Source of the DNA: a bacterium
GTDB taxonomy: Bacteria > Planctomycetota > JAFGQW01
Direction: 5' to 3'
Assembly (NCBI GenBank): GCA_030426805.1
Contig: JAUHXU010000005.1
Location: 186,001-250,000 of the forward strand
DNA length: 64,000 nt
Every line of letters begins with the position of its first letter. The first letter of the stretch is position 1. Below the pieces are notes generated by a model. The model was not told where the DNA came from. It did not search any database and saw nothing but the letters and a program-made list of their open reading frames with translations. Below, piece by piece: positions 8,664 to 17,450 of this stretch. The translations under genes and the position numbers were made by a program.

Positions 8664-9082
8664 TACTCCTCGAGGAGCAGCGTCAGCTCGGCCACGTGCT
8701 GCGACTCGACGCCGACCTGCTCGCGGATGAACTCCTCGAGCGCGACGTCGTCTTTGATCTCGTCGCAGAACTCGCGATAGGCGTCGAGCGCGGCCTGCTC
8801 GAACGCGAGTGCGGTACGGATCGCCTCGGCGCCCGAGATCTTCTGCGGCGGCAGTTGCAGCTTCAGGTCGAGCGACGGGACGCCGCCCATCTGGTTGATC
8901 CGCTCGGCGATCGTCTGCGCGTGCTCGAACGTCTCCTGCATGCCTTCGAGCAGCGTCTTCGTGACGACGAGTCGATCGAGCCCTTTGACCGACGTCGCGA
9001 GGTGGAGGTAGCGGATGCCGGCCTCGAGCTCTTCGGCGAAGAGCTCGTTGAGCCGTTTCAGGTGGTGTTCATGGGCCGACAT
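8663..9082 (-). CDS. Ferritin-like protein (bacterioferritin type)
   Basis: A 139-residue helical-bundle protein of the ferritin-like superfamily. Glutamate and histidine ligands expected at a di-iron centre can be seen in EELEAGIRY, ETFEHAQTIAERI, EQAALDAYRE and EQVGVESQHV. It probably stores or oxidises iron in the cytoplasm. It lies between an MntR/DtxR-type regulator (12 bp upstream) and mutY (overlapping), a neat iron/manganese and oxidative-damage unit. Bacterioferritin versus another ferritin-like subfamily cannot be settled by eye. Confidence 0.8.
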   Translation of the reverse strand: MSAHEHHLKRLNELFAEELEAGIRYLHLATSVKGLDRLVVTKTLLEGMQETFEHAQTIAERINQMGGVPSLDLKLQLPPQKISGAEAIRTALAFEQAALDAYREFCDEIKDDVALEEFIREQVGVESQHVAELTLLLEE

Positions 9083-9094
9083 GCGGTCTTCGCC

Positions 9095-9562
9095 TCACTT
9101 GGTCGCGTCTTGCGCGCGGTCTCGGTAACGGGCGTAGGCGTCGAACAGTGCCTCCCCGTCCCCCGATTCGCAAAAGCGCAGGAACCCCTTCACCCGGTCG
9201 GTCGTCTCGGCGCTGATCAGGTGCTCGATCTTGCACGCGTCGATCTCGGCCTGCTTGGCCTCGACGCCGAACACCTCCGCGAACAGCCGGACCATCGTCC
9301 GTTTGCGGAAGCGGATCGCCTCGGCGATCTCGGCGCCCTCGTCGGAGAGCCCGAGGTGGCGCTGCTCGTCCTCGACGACGAGCCCCCGCTGCTTCAGGTT
9401 CTTCAGCGTCACCGAGACGCTGCCCCGCGTGATGCCGAGCAGGCGCGCGACGTCGGACACGCGAGCGTAGCCGAACTCGTCGAGCAGGTCCGCGATCGCG
9501 ACCAAGTGGTGCGCGACCGAGTGGGTGATCGGGTTCTGGTCGAACTCTTTCCAGGATTCCAT
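9095..9562 (-). CDS. mntR: DtxR/MntR-family metal-dependent repressor
   Basis: A 155-residue transcription regulator. The N-terminal winged helix is seen in VSDVARLLGITRGSVSVTLKNLKQRGLV. The dimerisation and metal-binding part follows in FAEVFGVEAKQAEIDACKIEHLIS, with the glutamate and histidine ligands of the family. There is no SH3-like third domain, so the size fits MntR. I chose ATG 9562 (MESWKEFD); a GTG 36 nt further upstream is possible. It heads the unit with the ferritin-like gene and mutY. Mn versus Fe specificity is inferred from size only. Confidence 0.85.
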   Translation of the reverse strand: MESWKEFDQNPITHSVAHHLVAIADLLDEFGYARVSDVARLLGITRGSVSVTLKNLKQRGLVVEDEQRHLGLSDEGAEIAEAIRFRKRTMVRLFAEVFGVEAKQAEIDACKIEHLISAETTDRVKGFLRFCESGDGEALFDAYARYRDRAQDATK

Positions 9563-9597
9563 CGTCGCCTCGGCGCCTCGTGTCCGCAAGGTGACCA

Positions 9598-9616
9598 AAG
9601 ATAGCGTACCGCGGTA
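9598..9616 (-). promoter_or_regulatory. Candidate mntR promoter and palindromic operator
   Basis: A perfect 10-bp palindrome, TACCGCGGTA, lies at 9607-9616. Read on the minus strand it overlaps possible -10 boxes (TACGCT at 9608-9603, TATCTT at 9603-9598) some 40 nt upstream of the mntR start. A metal-responsive repressor bound here would autoregulate the unit. The evidence is one palindrome in the right place, so this is tentative. Confidence 0.3.
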
Positions 9617-9672
9617 GGGATCGACCGAAAAACGCTACCCAGCCACCCGGGCGTTCGGCATCTTGGTCGACG

Positions 9673-11202
9673 ATGAACACCAGCCGACTTCTCCCGCTCG
9701 TCGGGTTGCTCGTTATCGTCGCCGGATGCGGCGGCGGCCGGGGGCGCTACTTCCCGGTCGACGACTACGTGCCACGCGAGTTGCCGACCCGCTACGGCGC
9801 ACGCGACGTGCTCCCACAGCCGATCCTCGGCGACGACGACGATCCCGACGCGATCGCGCGCACGAAGCTCCACGACAAGGTCTGGACGCTCTACTTCCGA
9901 CACCTGCGCTGGCCGCGTGTCGGCACCGGGTTCGTGGCCGACTACATCGACGAAGCGTTCAACCCCCACATCTTCCAGTGGGACACCGCGTTCATGATGT
10001 TCTTCGGGCGCTACGCACACCGGGCGTTTCCGGCGATCGTCAGCCTCGACAACTTCTACGCGCGCCAGCACGACAACGGCTACATCTGCCGCGAGATCGA
10101 CGAGCGCACCGGCGACGACTTCGCCTACAAGGGCGTCGAGAACACCGTCAATCCGCCGTTGTTTGCGTGGGCCGAATGGGAATACTACCGCGTGACCGGT
10201 GACGCGACGCGGCTCACGAGCGTGCTCATGCCGCTCGTGAAGTACCACGAGTGGATCGACCGCAACCGGAAACGCGACGACGGCACCTATTGGAACACGC
10301 CGCTCGGCTCCGGGATGGACAACACACCCCGCGAGGGTGACGGCTGGATCTGCATGACCGCGCAACAGGCGCTCGCGGCGCGTTGCATCCGCGACATCGC
10401 GCGCGTCGTGGGTGACGCCGACACCGAGCGTCGGTTTCAGGCCGCGTATGCCGCAATCGGGCGCGTGATCAACGAGACGATGTGGGACGCGCGCGACCGC
10501 TTCTACTACGACGTCAAAGACGGCGCACCGAGCCGCGTGAAGACGCCGGCATCCTACTGGCCGCTCGTCGCGGGGGTCGCGCCCGCCGATCGTGCGAACG
10601 CGATGGCCGCACACCTGCGCAACCCGAAGACGTTCTGGCGCCCCCACCTCGTGCCGAGCCTCGCCGCGGATCACCGGGACTACGACGCGACCGGCGACTA
10701 CTGGCGCGGCGCCGTCTGGGCCCCGCTACAGTATCAACTCGTCTGCGGACTCGCCGCCAATGGCCACGAGGATCTCGCGACCGCGATCGCGCGCAATCAC
10801 CTCGACAACCTGCTCGCGGTGCATCGCGAGACCGACACGGTATGGGAGAACTACGCGCCCGAGTCCGCCGCGCCCGGCGACCCGGCGCGCGGCGACTTCG
10901 TCGGCTGGTCGGGGCTCGGCGCGACCGCGATGTTCTACGAGTTCGTGCTCGGCCTGCGCGCCGACGGCGTGACCGACACGCTGACGTGGCGGATGCGCGA
11001 GCCCGCGCGGCACGGCGTCCAGCAGCTCTGCTTCGGACGCGTGCAAGTCTCGGTCGTCGCCCGGGCGCGCGCGTCGGCCGACGCCCCGCCGGTGATCGAT
11101 GTCGAGTGCGACGCGCCGTTCACCCTGGTCGTGCAGCACCCCGCCGGCGAGTCCCGCCGCACGTTCGAGGCCGGCACGACGACGTGGACGGTCGCGTTCT
11201 GA
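9673..11202 (+). CDS. Lipoprotein glycoside hydrolase, GH63/MGH1-like (alpha6)6 barrel
   Basis: A 509-residue exported protein. The signal peptide ends in a lipobox (VIVAGC, cysteine near residue 19). The rest resembles the (alpha/alpha)6-barrel glycosidases of the GH63/mannosylglycerate-hydrolase-like group. The segments are HIFQWDTAFMMFFGRYA, GVENTVNPPLFAWAEWEYYR, YWNTPLGSGMDNTPR, RGAVWAPLQYQLV and TVWENYAPE. An inverting alpha-glucosidase acting on a small glucoside is a reasonable guess, but the substrate is unknown. The ddl start overlaps its stop (TGATG). Confidence 0.8.
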   Translation: MNTSRLLPLVGLLVIVAGCGGGRGRYFPVDDYVPRELPTRYGARDVLPQPILGDDDDPDAIARTKLHDKVWTLYFRHLRWPRVGTGFVADYIDEAFNPHIFQWDTAFMMFFGRYAHRAFPAIVSLDNFYARQHDNGYICREIDERTGDDFAYKGVENTVNPPLFAWAEWEYYRVTGDATRLTSVLMPLVKYHEWIDRNRKRDDGTYWNTPLGSGMDNTPREGDGWICMTAQQALAARCIRDIARVVGDADTERRFQAAYAAIGRVINETMWDARDRFYYDVKDGAPSRVKTPASYWPLVAGVAPADRANAMAAHLRNPKTFWRPHLVPSLAADHRDYDATGDYWRGAVWAPLQYQLVCGLAANGHEDLATAIARNHLDNLLAVHRETDTVWENYAPESAAPGDPARGDFVGWSGLGATAMFYEFVLGLRADGVTDTLTWRMREPARHGVQQLCFGRVQVSVVARARASADAPPVIDVECDAPFTLVVQHPAGESRRTFEAGTTTWTVAF

Positions 11203-12257
11203 TGCGCCGGCTCGCGATCCTGTGCGGGGGCCCGTCGTCGGAGCACGCGATCTCGCTCGTCTCGAGCGTCAACGTGATCGCGGCGGCTCGTTCTGCCGGG
11301 TTCGACGTCGTCGTGGTCGGCATCGCGCCGGACGGGCGTTGGTTGCACTTCGCGGGCGAGGCGCACGCCGTCGATGCCGACGACCCCGCGCGCATCCGAC
11401 TCGCCGACGGCGGTGAGCCGGTCGCGCTCGTCGCAACCGAGGACGGCGGCGCGCTTCACCGCCTGGACGGCAGCGGTGCGATCTCGATCGACGTCGCGTT
11501 TCCGGTGCTGCACGGCCGCGGCGGCGAGGACGGCGGCGTGCAGGGGGCGCTCGCGCTCGCCGGCGTGCCGTGTGTCGGCTGCGGGATCGCGGCGTCGGCC
11601 GTGTGCATGGACAAGGACCTGACGAAGATCGTGCTCGAGCGCGCGGGCATCCCGGTCGTGCCGTGGCACACGGTGCGGCGCGGCGACGACCGAGAGGAAG
11701 CCGCGCGTGCCGCCGCACGGTTCGGCACGCCACTGTTCGTCAAACCGGCGAACGCCGGTTCGTCGGTCGGCATCACGAAGGTGACGGACGAGGCCGCCCT
11801 CGGCGACGCGCTCGATGCAGCGTTCGTCCACGACGACAAGGTGCTGATCGAGCCGGCGTTCGTCGGCCGCGAACTCGAGTGCGCGATCCTCGACGGCACG
11901 CCGCCGGAAGCATCGGGCATCGGCGAGATCGTCGCGCCCGACGGCTTCTACTCGTACGACGCCAAGTACCTCGACGACTCGGCGGCGCTGATCCCGGAGG
12001 CCGACATCGACGCCGCCCTCGCCGAGCACATCCGCGAGACCGCACTCGCCGCGTTTCGCGCGCTCGACTGCGCCGGCCTCGCTCGCGTCGACTTCTTCGC
12101 CGGCCCGTCGGGCGAGATCGTCATAAACGAGATCAACACGCTACCCGGCTTCACCGCGATCAGCATGTATCCGAAGCTCTGGGCGCACCGGGGTGTCGAG
12201 ACCCCGGCGCTCGTCACGCGACTCGTGGAGAACGCGCTCGCACGCGCTACGGCGTGA
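11202..12257 (+). CDS. ddl: D-alanine-D-alanine ligase
   Basis: ATP-grasp enzyme that makes the D-Ala-D-Ala dipeptide for peptidoglycan; 351 residues. Visible motifs are GGPSSEHAISLVS at the N-terminus, HGRGGEDGGVQG (serine/glycine loop), FVKPANAGSSVGITKV (ATP-binding lysine), YSYDAKY, and the Mg-binding NEINTLPGFT. It is coupled to the upstream glycosidase gene by a TGATG overlap. The 3' end overlaps the convergent sugar-dehydrogenase gene by 11 bp. Its presence argues for a conventional peptidoglycan pathway. Confidence 0.95.
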   Translation: MRRLAILCGGPSSEHAISLVSSVNVIAAARSAGFDVVVVGIAPDGRWLHFAGEAHAVDADDPARIRLADGGEPVALVATEDGGALHRLDGSGAISIDVAFPVLHGRGGEDGGVQGALALAGVPCVGCGIAASAVCMDKDLTKIVLERAGIPVVPWHTVRRGDDREEAARAAARFGTPLFVKPANAGSSVGITKVTDEAALGDALDAAFVHDDKVLIEPAFVGRELECAILDGTPPEASGIGEIVAPDGFYSYDAKYLDDSAALIPEADIDAALAEHIRETALAAFRALDCAGLARVDFFAGPSGEIVINEINTLPGFTAISMYPKLWAHRGVETPALVTRLVENALARATA

Positions 12258-13797
12258 TCAGGATCGCGTGCGGGGTCGAGATCCAGAGGTCGTTGTTCAC
12301 CTTGACGATGTTCTGGAAGTAGAACGTCGCGCCGAGTGCGATCGCGGGGACGTCGCTGAACGTGTGCGTGAACTTGCCGCTCGCGTCCATGTCGCCCCAC
12401 GTGAGCGGGAAGCCGATGATCTCGACCGCACCGAACAGGCCGGCGTAGTAGAGCGGCGGGATCTTGACCGGTCCCATCACGAGCAGGGTCGGGTCCCCCG
12501 GGTCGCGCACGCACTCGATCGTGACGGGCTTGCCGACGGACGCCGTCGCGGGCGCGTTGATCACCGGGTACTTCGGCACGTTGCGCATCCGGATGAGCGT
12601 GCCGGGCACCATCGTGACGAAGTAGATCGCCCCGTCGGCACCGAACGCGACGTCGGAGACGCCGAAGAAGCCGGCACCCCAATCGGTCGGTGACGGCTGC
12701 CCGGGCTGGGCCGGCGGCGTCTTCCACTGCGTGCCGTCCCACTTGAGCCGGCGGACCCAGCCGCCGTAGATGTCGCCGTAGAAGACGTCGCCCTCGTAGT
12801 CCTGGCCGAAGTTGTACGGCGCACCGACCTTGTTGCGGTAGCGACCCCAGCCGTTGATCGCCTGGGACGTCCACTCGCGGCCATACGTCGCGATCGGGTC
12901 GACGAGCGTGGGTGTCGTCGCGGTGCAGGTCGTGTAGGTCAGCGTTCCCTCGCGGTAGGGCCAGCCGAGGTTCTCGCCGCCGACGACCTCGTTGAACTCC
13001 TCCTGGCCGACCTCGCCGACGTCGCCGATGTAGATGTGCGACGTGACGGGGTCGATGTTGAAGCGGAACGGGTTGCGAAGCCCCATCGCCCAGTAGAGCT
13101 TCGTGTTCGCATCGTTGCCCGAGAACGGGTTGTTGCCGGGCGTGATCGCGCCCTTGGGCGGTGGACCACTCCCCGACCGCGGCAGCGACGACACGTCGAG
13201 CCGCAGCAGGCAGCCGAGCAGGTTCGTCGTCGACTGCGCCGCACACGGCGTGAAGTCCTCGCCGATGCTCGCGTAGAGCATGTCGTCCGGGCCGAACCGA
13301 AGCGTGCCGCCGTTGTGGCCGGACGCCAGGTCCGTAATGCCATCGAGCACGACGTAGGGCGATCCGAGCGTCAGGTTCGTGCTGTTCGGCGACGAGAGGC
13401 TCCCGCTCGCCGTGTACATCACGATGCGCTCATCGGACCCCGACTGACTGTTGTAGAGCACGTAGACGTACGGGCGAGACGGCCACTTCGAGTCGACCGC
13501 GACCGAGAGCAGTCCACGCAGCGACGAGTCGGTGCGCACGTCGGTCACCGTGCCGATCGTCGCGACGTTGCCGCCGGCGAAGACCTTGATGTTGCCCGTG
13601 ACTTGCTCGCCGATCACGACCCGTCCGTCGGGCAACATCGACAGGGCTACCGGGTTCTGGAGCCCGGTCGTCACGAGCGCATCGAAGGCGAAGTTCGACG
13701 GCGCGTTGCGCTGCTGTGCGCTCACGCCCGCGACGCATGAGGCGAACAACACCGCGAGTATCGCGGCGCCGTGAAACGCGCGGCTGCGTACGGTCAT
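12247..13797 (-). CDS. Secreted PQQ-type sugar dehydrogenase (SGD-like propeller)
   Basis: A 516-residue exported protein. After a signal peptide ending near GVSAQQ comes a six-bladed beta-propeller of the glucose/sorbosone dehydrogenase (YliI/GdhB-like) family: LVTTGLQNPVALSMLPDGRV, LGSPYVVLDGI, GHNGGTLRFGPDDMLYASIG, GLRNPFRFNIDP and GENLGWPYREG are typical. Such enzymes oxidise sugars or act as hedgehog-interacting-like proteins; the substrate is unknown. From about residue 415 it carries an extra C-terminal module ending WISTPHAILITP, which resembles the ends of two other secreted proteins in this window. An AGGGG ribosome-binding site lies 9 nt before the ATG. Confidence 0.85.
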   Translation of the reverse strand: MTVRSRAFHGAAILAVLFASCVAGVSAQQRNAPSNFAFDALVTTGLQNPVALSMLPDGRVVIGEQVTGNIKVFAGGNVATIGTVTDVRTDSSLRGLLSVAVDSKWPSRPYVYVLYNSQSGSDERIVMYTASGSLSSPNSTNLTLGSPYVVLDGITDLASGHNGGTLRFGPDDMLYASIGEDFTPCAAQSTTNLLGCLLRLDVSSLPRSGSGPPPKGAITPGNNPFSGNDANTKLYWAMGLRNPFRFNIDPVTSHIYIGDVGEVGQEEFNEVVGGENLGWPYREGTLTYTTCTATTPTLVDPIATYGREWTSQAINGWGRYRNKVGAPYNFGQDYEGDVFYGDIYGGWVRRLKWDGTQWKTPPAQPGQPSPTDWGAGFFGVSDVAFGADGAIYFVTMVPGTLIRMRNVPKYPVINAPATASVGKPVTIECVRDPGDPTLLVMGPVKIPPLYYAGLFGAVEIIGFPLTWGDMDASGKFTHTFSDVPAIALGATFYFQNIVKVNNDLWISTPHAILITP

Positions 13798-13826
13798 CGT
13801 GCAAGTCCCCTTTTCCAGCGGCGATT

Positions 13827-15389
13827 CTACCGCGACGTCCCGGAGCAACGATAGCGCAAACCCTTCCCGGTGACCGCGACGAACGCCAGCCCGACGAGGG
13901 CAACGGCCCAGATCGCGACACCGAGGGCGACGGCCTCGCTTCCCAGCCACGCCGGGTGAAGCCGCTCCAGGCGCTCGAACGCGGCACCGAGCCGTTCCGT
14001 CCCCGAGTATTCTACGGCGCTGCGGCCGAGTCCCCTTACCTCGACAATCGTAAAGATCACTGCAACGGCGCCGACGACCGGCGCCTGCCACCGAGCGGCG
14101 AGTGCCCGGGCCCCACCGAGCCAGGACACCTGCCACCATGGCAATGCGAACGCCGCGTAGTGCGCGCCCGTTGCGACGACTCCCCAAGCCAGTCGCGTCT
14201 GGATCATGTGGTAGGCCATCGCCGCCGACGTCCACGCCGCGAGACCGAGCCCCACCGACGCCGCGGGATCGAGGCGCCGTTGCCGCACCGCCCGTGCGAC
14301 GAGCCCGACGAGGCCGAGCCCGACCGCGATCCCGATCACGACGCGAAAGCGCTCGCGCGGAAGGATGCCGCTCCAGCCGCTCGCCCAGAGTCCCCCGTCG
14401 GTCCACACGGTGCGAAGGTGCTGCCACCAGTCGATCGACACGATCGCACCCCACCACGCGCCGAGGCCGGCACCGGCGCGCTCGTTCGCGACCGCCTCCT
14501 GCATCGGCGTGAGCGTGCCGTAGTGCGTGAGGCTGTCCAGGACGAACGGCGCGAGGACCACCGCGGCGAGCCCAGCGGCGAGCGACGCCGTGCCGGCCCG
14601 CCACCGGAACGTGCGCCCCGGTGCGCAAGCGAGCGCGACGACGGCCCACGGAATCGCCGGGGCCGCGAGGGTCTTGGCAAACGTCGCGGCGCCGAGAAAA
14701 ACGCCTGCGAGCGCGACGCGCCACAGGCCACCGCGCTCGATTGCCGCAAGGGTCCCGCAGATTCCCGCGGTGACGAGCGCGATCGCGAGCGCATCGTTCG
14801 CGACGCGGCAGACGTTGACGAGGAACAGCGGATTCAACGCGACCGCGGCGGCGATCGCGACACCGAGGCGATCGTTCGGGAACCAGCGCGCGATCCACAG
14901 GACGACCAGCGCGAGTGCGACGAACCCGAGCAGGGCGTTCGCGAGTCGGAGCACCGCGACCGACGTGCGCAGGTCGTCGATGCCTCCGGCGGCCCGGAAG
15001 AGCGGCAACGCGAGCCGGTAGTAGAACGACGCGTGCTGCGCCTGATAGAGCCGCACCGGCGGGTGCCCCTCGCGATAGCGTGCCTCGCCGCGCCAGAACG
15101 CGGCGTGCCCGACGCCGCCGGCGCCGATCAGCTGCTCGCGCGCGCCGAGGGGCACCGGAAACGCGACGACCTTCTCGAGCAGCCGCGGCGATACGTTCGC
15201 CGTGCCCAAGCGGGGCGCCTCGCCGTCGTGCTCGTCGAGGTGCACGAGGTAGGCGACGTGCTGGTATTCGTCCCACCCCTCCATCGGCGGCGCGATCGCG
15301 ACGGTGACGACGGCGCGTGCCGCGAACGCGACCGCGAGGAGTGCGAGAATCCGCCGCCAGCGAATCCCGGACGTCTCGAAGTGATACAT
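13827..15389 (-). CDS. Polytopic membrane protein, GT-C glycosyltransferase-like
   Basis: A 520-residue inner-membrane protein with about ten to twelve hydrophobic segments. The first extracytoplasmic loop contains WDEYQHVAYLVHL, an acidic motif of the kind found in GT-C (PMT/ArnT/DUF2142-like) lipid-linked sugar transferases. No closer assignment is possible. The start lies 92 bp from the divergent GGDEF/EAL gene. Confidence 0.65.
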   Translation of the reverse strand: MYHFETSGIRWRRILALLAVAFAARAVVTVAIAPPMEGWDEYQHVAYLVHLDEHDGEAPRLGTANVSPRLLEKVVAFPVPLGAREQLIGAGGVGHAAFWRGEARYREGHPPVRLYQAQHASFYYRLALPLFRAAGGIDDLRTSVAVLRLANALLGFVALALVVLWIARWFPNDRLGVAIAAAVALNPLFLVNVCRVANDALAIALVTAGICGTLAAIERGGLWRVALAGVFLGAATFAKTLAAPAIPWAVVALACAPGRTFRWRAGTASLAAGLAAVVLAPFVLDSLTHYGTLTPMQEAVANERAGAGLGAWWGAIVSIDWWQHLRTVWTDGGLWASGWSGILPRERFRVVIGIAVGLGLVGLVARAVRQRRLDPAASVGLGLAAWTSAAMAYHMIQTRLAWGVVATGAHYAAFALPWWQVSWLGGARALAARWQAPVVGAVAVIFTIVEVRGLGRSAVEYSGTERLGAAFERLERLHPAWLGSEAVALGVAIWAVALVGLAFVAVTGKGLRYRCSGTSR

Positions 15390-15481
15390 CGGCTCGGCGT
15401 TCGGCGGAGGGCTCAGCTCGCGTGGGCGGGTTTCCGAAAGGGAAAGAAGATCCCCTGACGAGCAAATAGTCGCACACGCCG

Positions 15482-17431
15482 ATGCACGACTTCCACCACA
15501 TCCTCCTGAAGCAGATCCAGGAACACCGCGTCTACGCCTGGCCCGAGCTGTCCCGGCGGCGGGCGTTCCTGCACGCGATCAGCCAGGCGTATCGCGAGTA
15601 CGAGAGCGAGCTCGGGGCCCTCCGCAAGTCGCTCGACGCGAGCAGCAACGAGCTGGTCGAGGCGAACACCGAGATGCGGGCGATCTTCAAGGCGTTGCCC
15701 GACCAGTTCTTCTACCTCGACGCGCAGGGGCGCATCCTCGACTACCACCCCGGCAACCGTCGCCACGACTACCTCGGCCACGAGAGCCCGATCGCGCACT
15801 GCTTCTACGACGTCGTGCACCCGGAGATCGCCCAGCAGTTCAGCCAGGCGATCGCGAAGGTGCTCGCGACCCGCGACCTGTGCTGCTTCGAGTTCTGCGA
15901 CAGCGACGAGCGCTTCCACGAGGTCCGGATGTTCCCGGTGATGCAGGGGCAGGTCGTCGCGCTGGTTCGCGACATCTCCGAGCAGAAGCACTCCGAGCAG
16001 CGCATCTCGCATCTCGCCTACCACGACGCGCTGACCGGTCTGCCGAATCGCCTGCTGTTCAAGGATCGACTCGAGGTGTGCATCTCGCTCGCCAAGCGCC
16101 ACGAGACGATGACCGCGGTGCTGTTCCTCGACGTCGACCGCTTCAAGCACATCAACGACACGCTCGGCCACAGCGCCGGCGACCACCTGCTCGTCACGAT
16201 CGCGCGACGCCTGCGCCAAGCGCTGCGCGTCAACGACGGCAACGCCTACGACGACGTCGCATCGGAGCCGACGGAGGCGCGCACGACCGACGAGGGCCCG
16301 CCGGCGACGATCGCCCGGATGGGCGGCGACGAGTTCACGATCATCCTGTCGGAGGTGAAGGACGTGCAGGCGGTCGTGCGCATCGCGCAGCGGCTGCTCC
16401 GCGTCCTCGGCGAGCCACTGACGCTGCGCGGCGAGGAGATGTTCGCCACCGTGAGCATCGGCATCGCGATCTACCCGGTGGACGGCGCCGACTTCGAGAC
16501 CCTCGTCAAGAACGCCGACGCGGCGATGTATCACGCGAAGGACCGCGGACGCAACAACTACCAGCTCTACACCGAGTCGATGAACGCCGCGGCCGTCGAG
16601 CGCTTGATGCTCGAGAACGGCCTGCACCGTGCGATCGAGCGCGAGGAACTCGAGATCCACTACCAGCCGCAGAAGCTGATCACGAACGAACGCCTGTGCG
16701 CGTTCGAGGCGCTGCTGCGCTGGAAGCACGGCGAGATGGGTTTCATCCCGCCGACGGTCTTCGTCCCCCTCGCCGAGGAGTCCGACCTGATCCTCAAGAT
16801 CGGGCGTTGGGTCATCGGCGAGGTCTGTCGGCAGATCCGCGCCTGGAAGGACGCCGGCCTCGACCCGTGCCGGGTCTACGTGAACGTCTCGGGACAGCAA
16901 TTCGAGTCGACGAGCCTCGTCGCCGACATCCAGGACGCGCTCTCCCGACACGGGCTGACCGGATCGGCGCTCGGCGTCGAACTCACCGAGACGTCGATCG
17001 TGGCGCAGCCCGACCGGGCGGTCCGGATGCTCGAGTCGCTGCGCACACTCGGCATCAAGGTCGCGATCGACGACTTCGGCACCGGCTACTCGTCGCTCAG
17101 CTACCTCCAGGACTTCCCGATCGACAGCCTGAAGATCGACCAGTCGTTCGTGCGAGCGATCTCGAGCACCACCGGCAACGGCAACCTCGCACGCGCGATC
17201 GTCGCGATGGGCCACAGCCTCGGGCTCGCCGTCATCGCCGAGGGCGTCGAGAACGAAGAACAGCTCGCGTTCCTCCGCCGCGCCGGCTGCGACTCCGTGC
17301 AGGGCTACCTGCTCGGCACACCCCTTCCGCCGAGCGATGCCCGCAGCGCGCTCGGCAGCGACACGCCCAAGCCTTCCCTCGCACCACTCGAGACACCCGC
17401 GACAACTCCGATCGGCACGCCGGCGGGGTAG
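15482..17431 (+). CDS. Diguanylate cyclase/phosphodiesterase with PAS domain
   Basis: A 649-residue cytoplasmic c-di-GMP enzyme. Residues 1-60 are a coiled region. A PAS sensor spans about 65-165 (IFKALPDQFFYLDAQGRILDYHPG, ending VRDISEQKHSE). The GGDEF domain (about 178-345) has an intact MGGDEF active site and carries an acidic insertion of some 25 residues just before it. The EAL domain (about 375-630) keeps EALLRWKHG, VNVSGQQF, LTETSIV and DDFGTGYSSLSYLQ. Both activities look intact, so the net output cannot be predicted. No transmembrane helix is seen. It may control the surface pili encoded further on (inference). Confidence 0.92.
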   Translation: MHDFHHILLKQIQEHRVYAWPELSRRRAFLHAISQAYREYESELGALRKSLDASSNELVEANTEMRAIFKALPDQFFYLDAQGRILDYHPGNRRHDYLGHESPIAHCFYDVVHPEIAQQFSQAIAKVLATRDLCCFEFCDSDERFHEVRMFPVMQGQVVALVRDISEQKHSEQRISHLAYHDALTGLPNRLLFKDRLEVCISLAKRHETMTAVLFLDVDRFKHINDTLGHSAGDHLLVTIARRLRQALRVNDGNAYDDVASEPTEARTTDEGPPATIARMGGDEFTIILSEVKDVQAVVRIAQRLLRVLGEPLTLRGEEMFATVSIGIAIYPVDGADFETLVKNADAAMYHAKDRGRNNYQLYTESMNAAAVERLMLENGLHRAIEREELEIHYQPQKLITNERLCAFEALLRWKHGEMGFIPPTVFVPLAEESDLILKIGRWVIGEVCRQIRAWKDAGLDPCRVYVNVSGQQFESTSLVADIQDALSRHGLTGSALGVELTETSIVAQPDRAVRMLESLRTLGIKVAIDDFGTGYSSLSYLQDFPIDSLKIDQSFVRAISSTTGNGNLARAIVAMGHSLGLAVIAEGVENEEQLAFLRRAGCDSVQGYLLGTPLPPSDARSALGSDTPKPSLAPLETPATTPIGTPAG

Positions 17432-17450
17432 TTCACCGCGCGCCGCAGCG

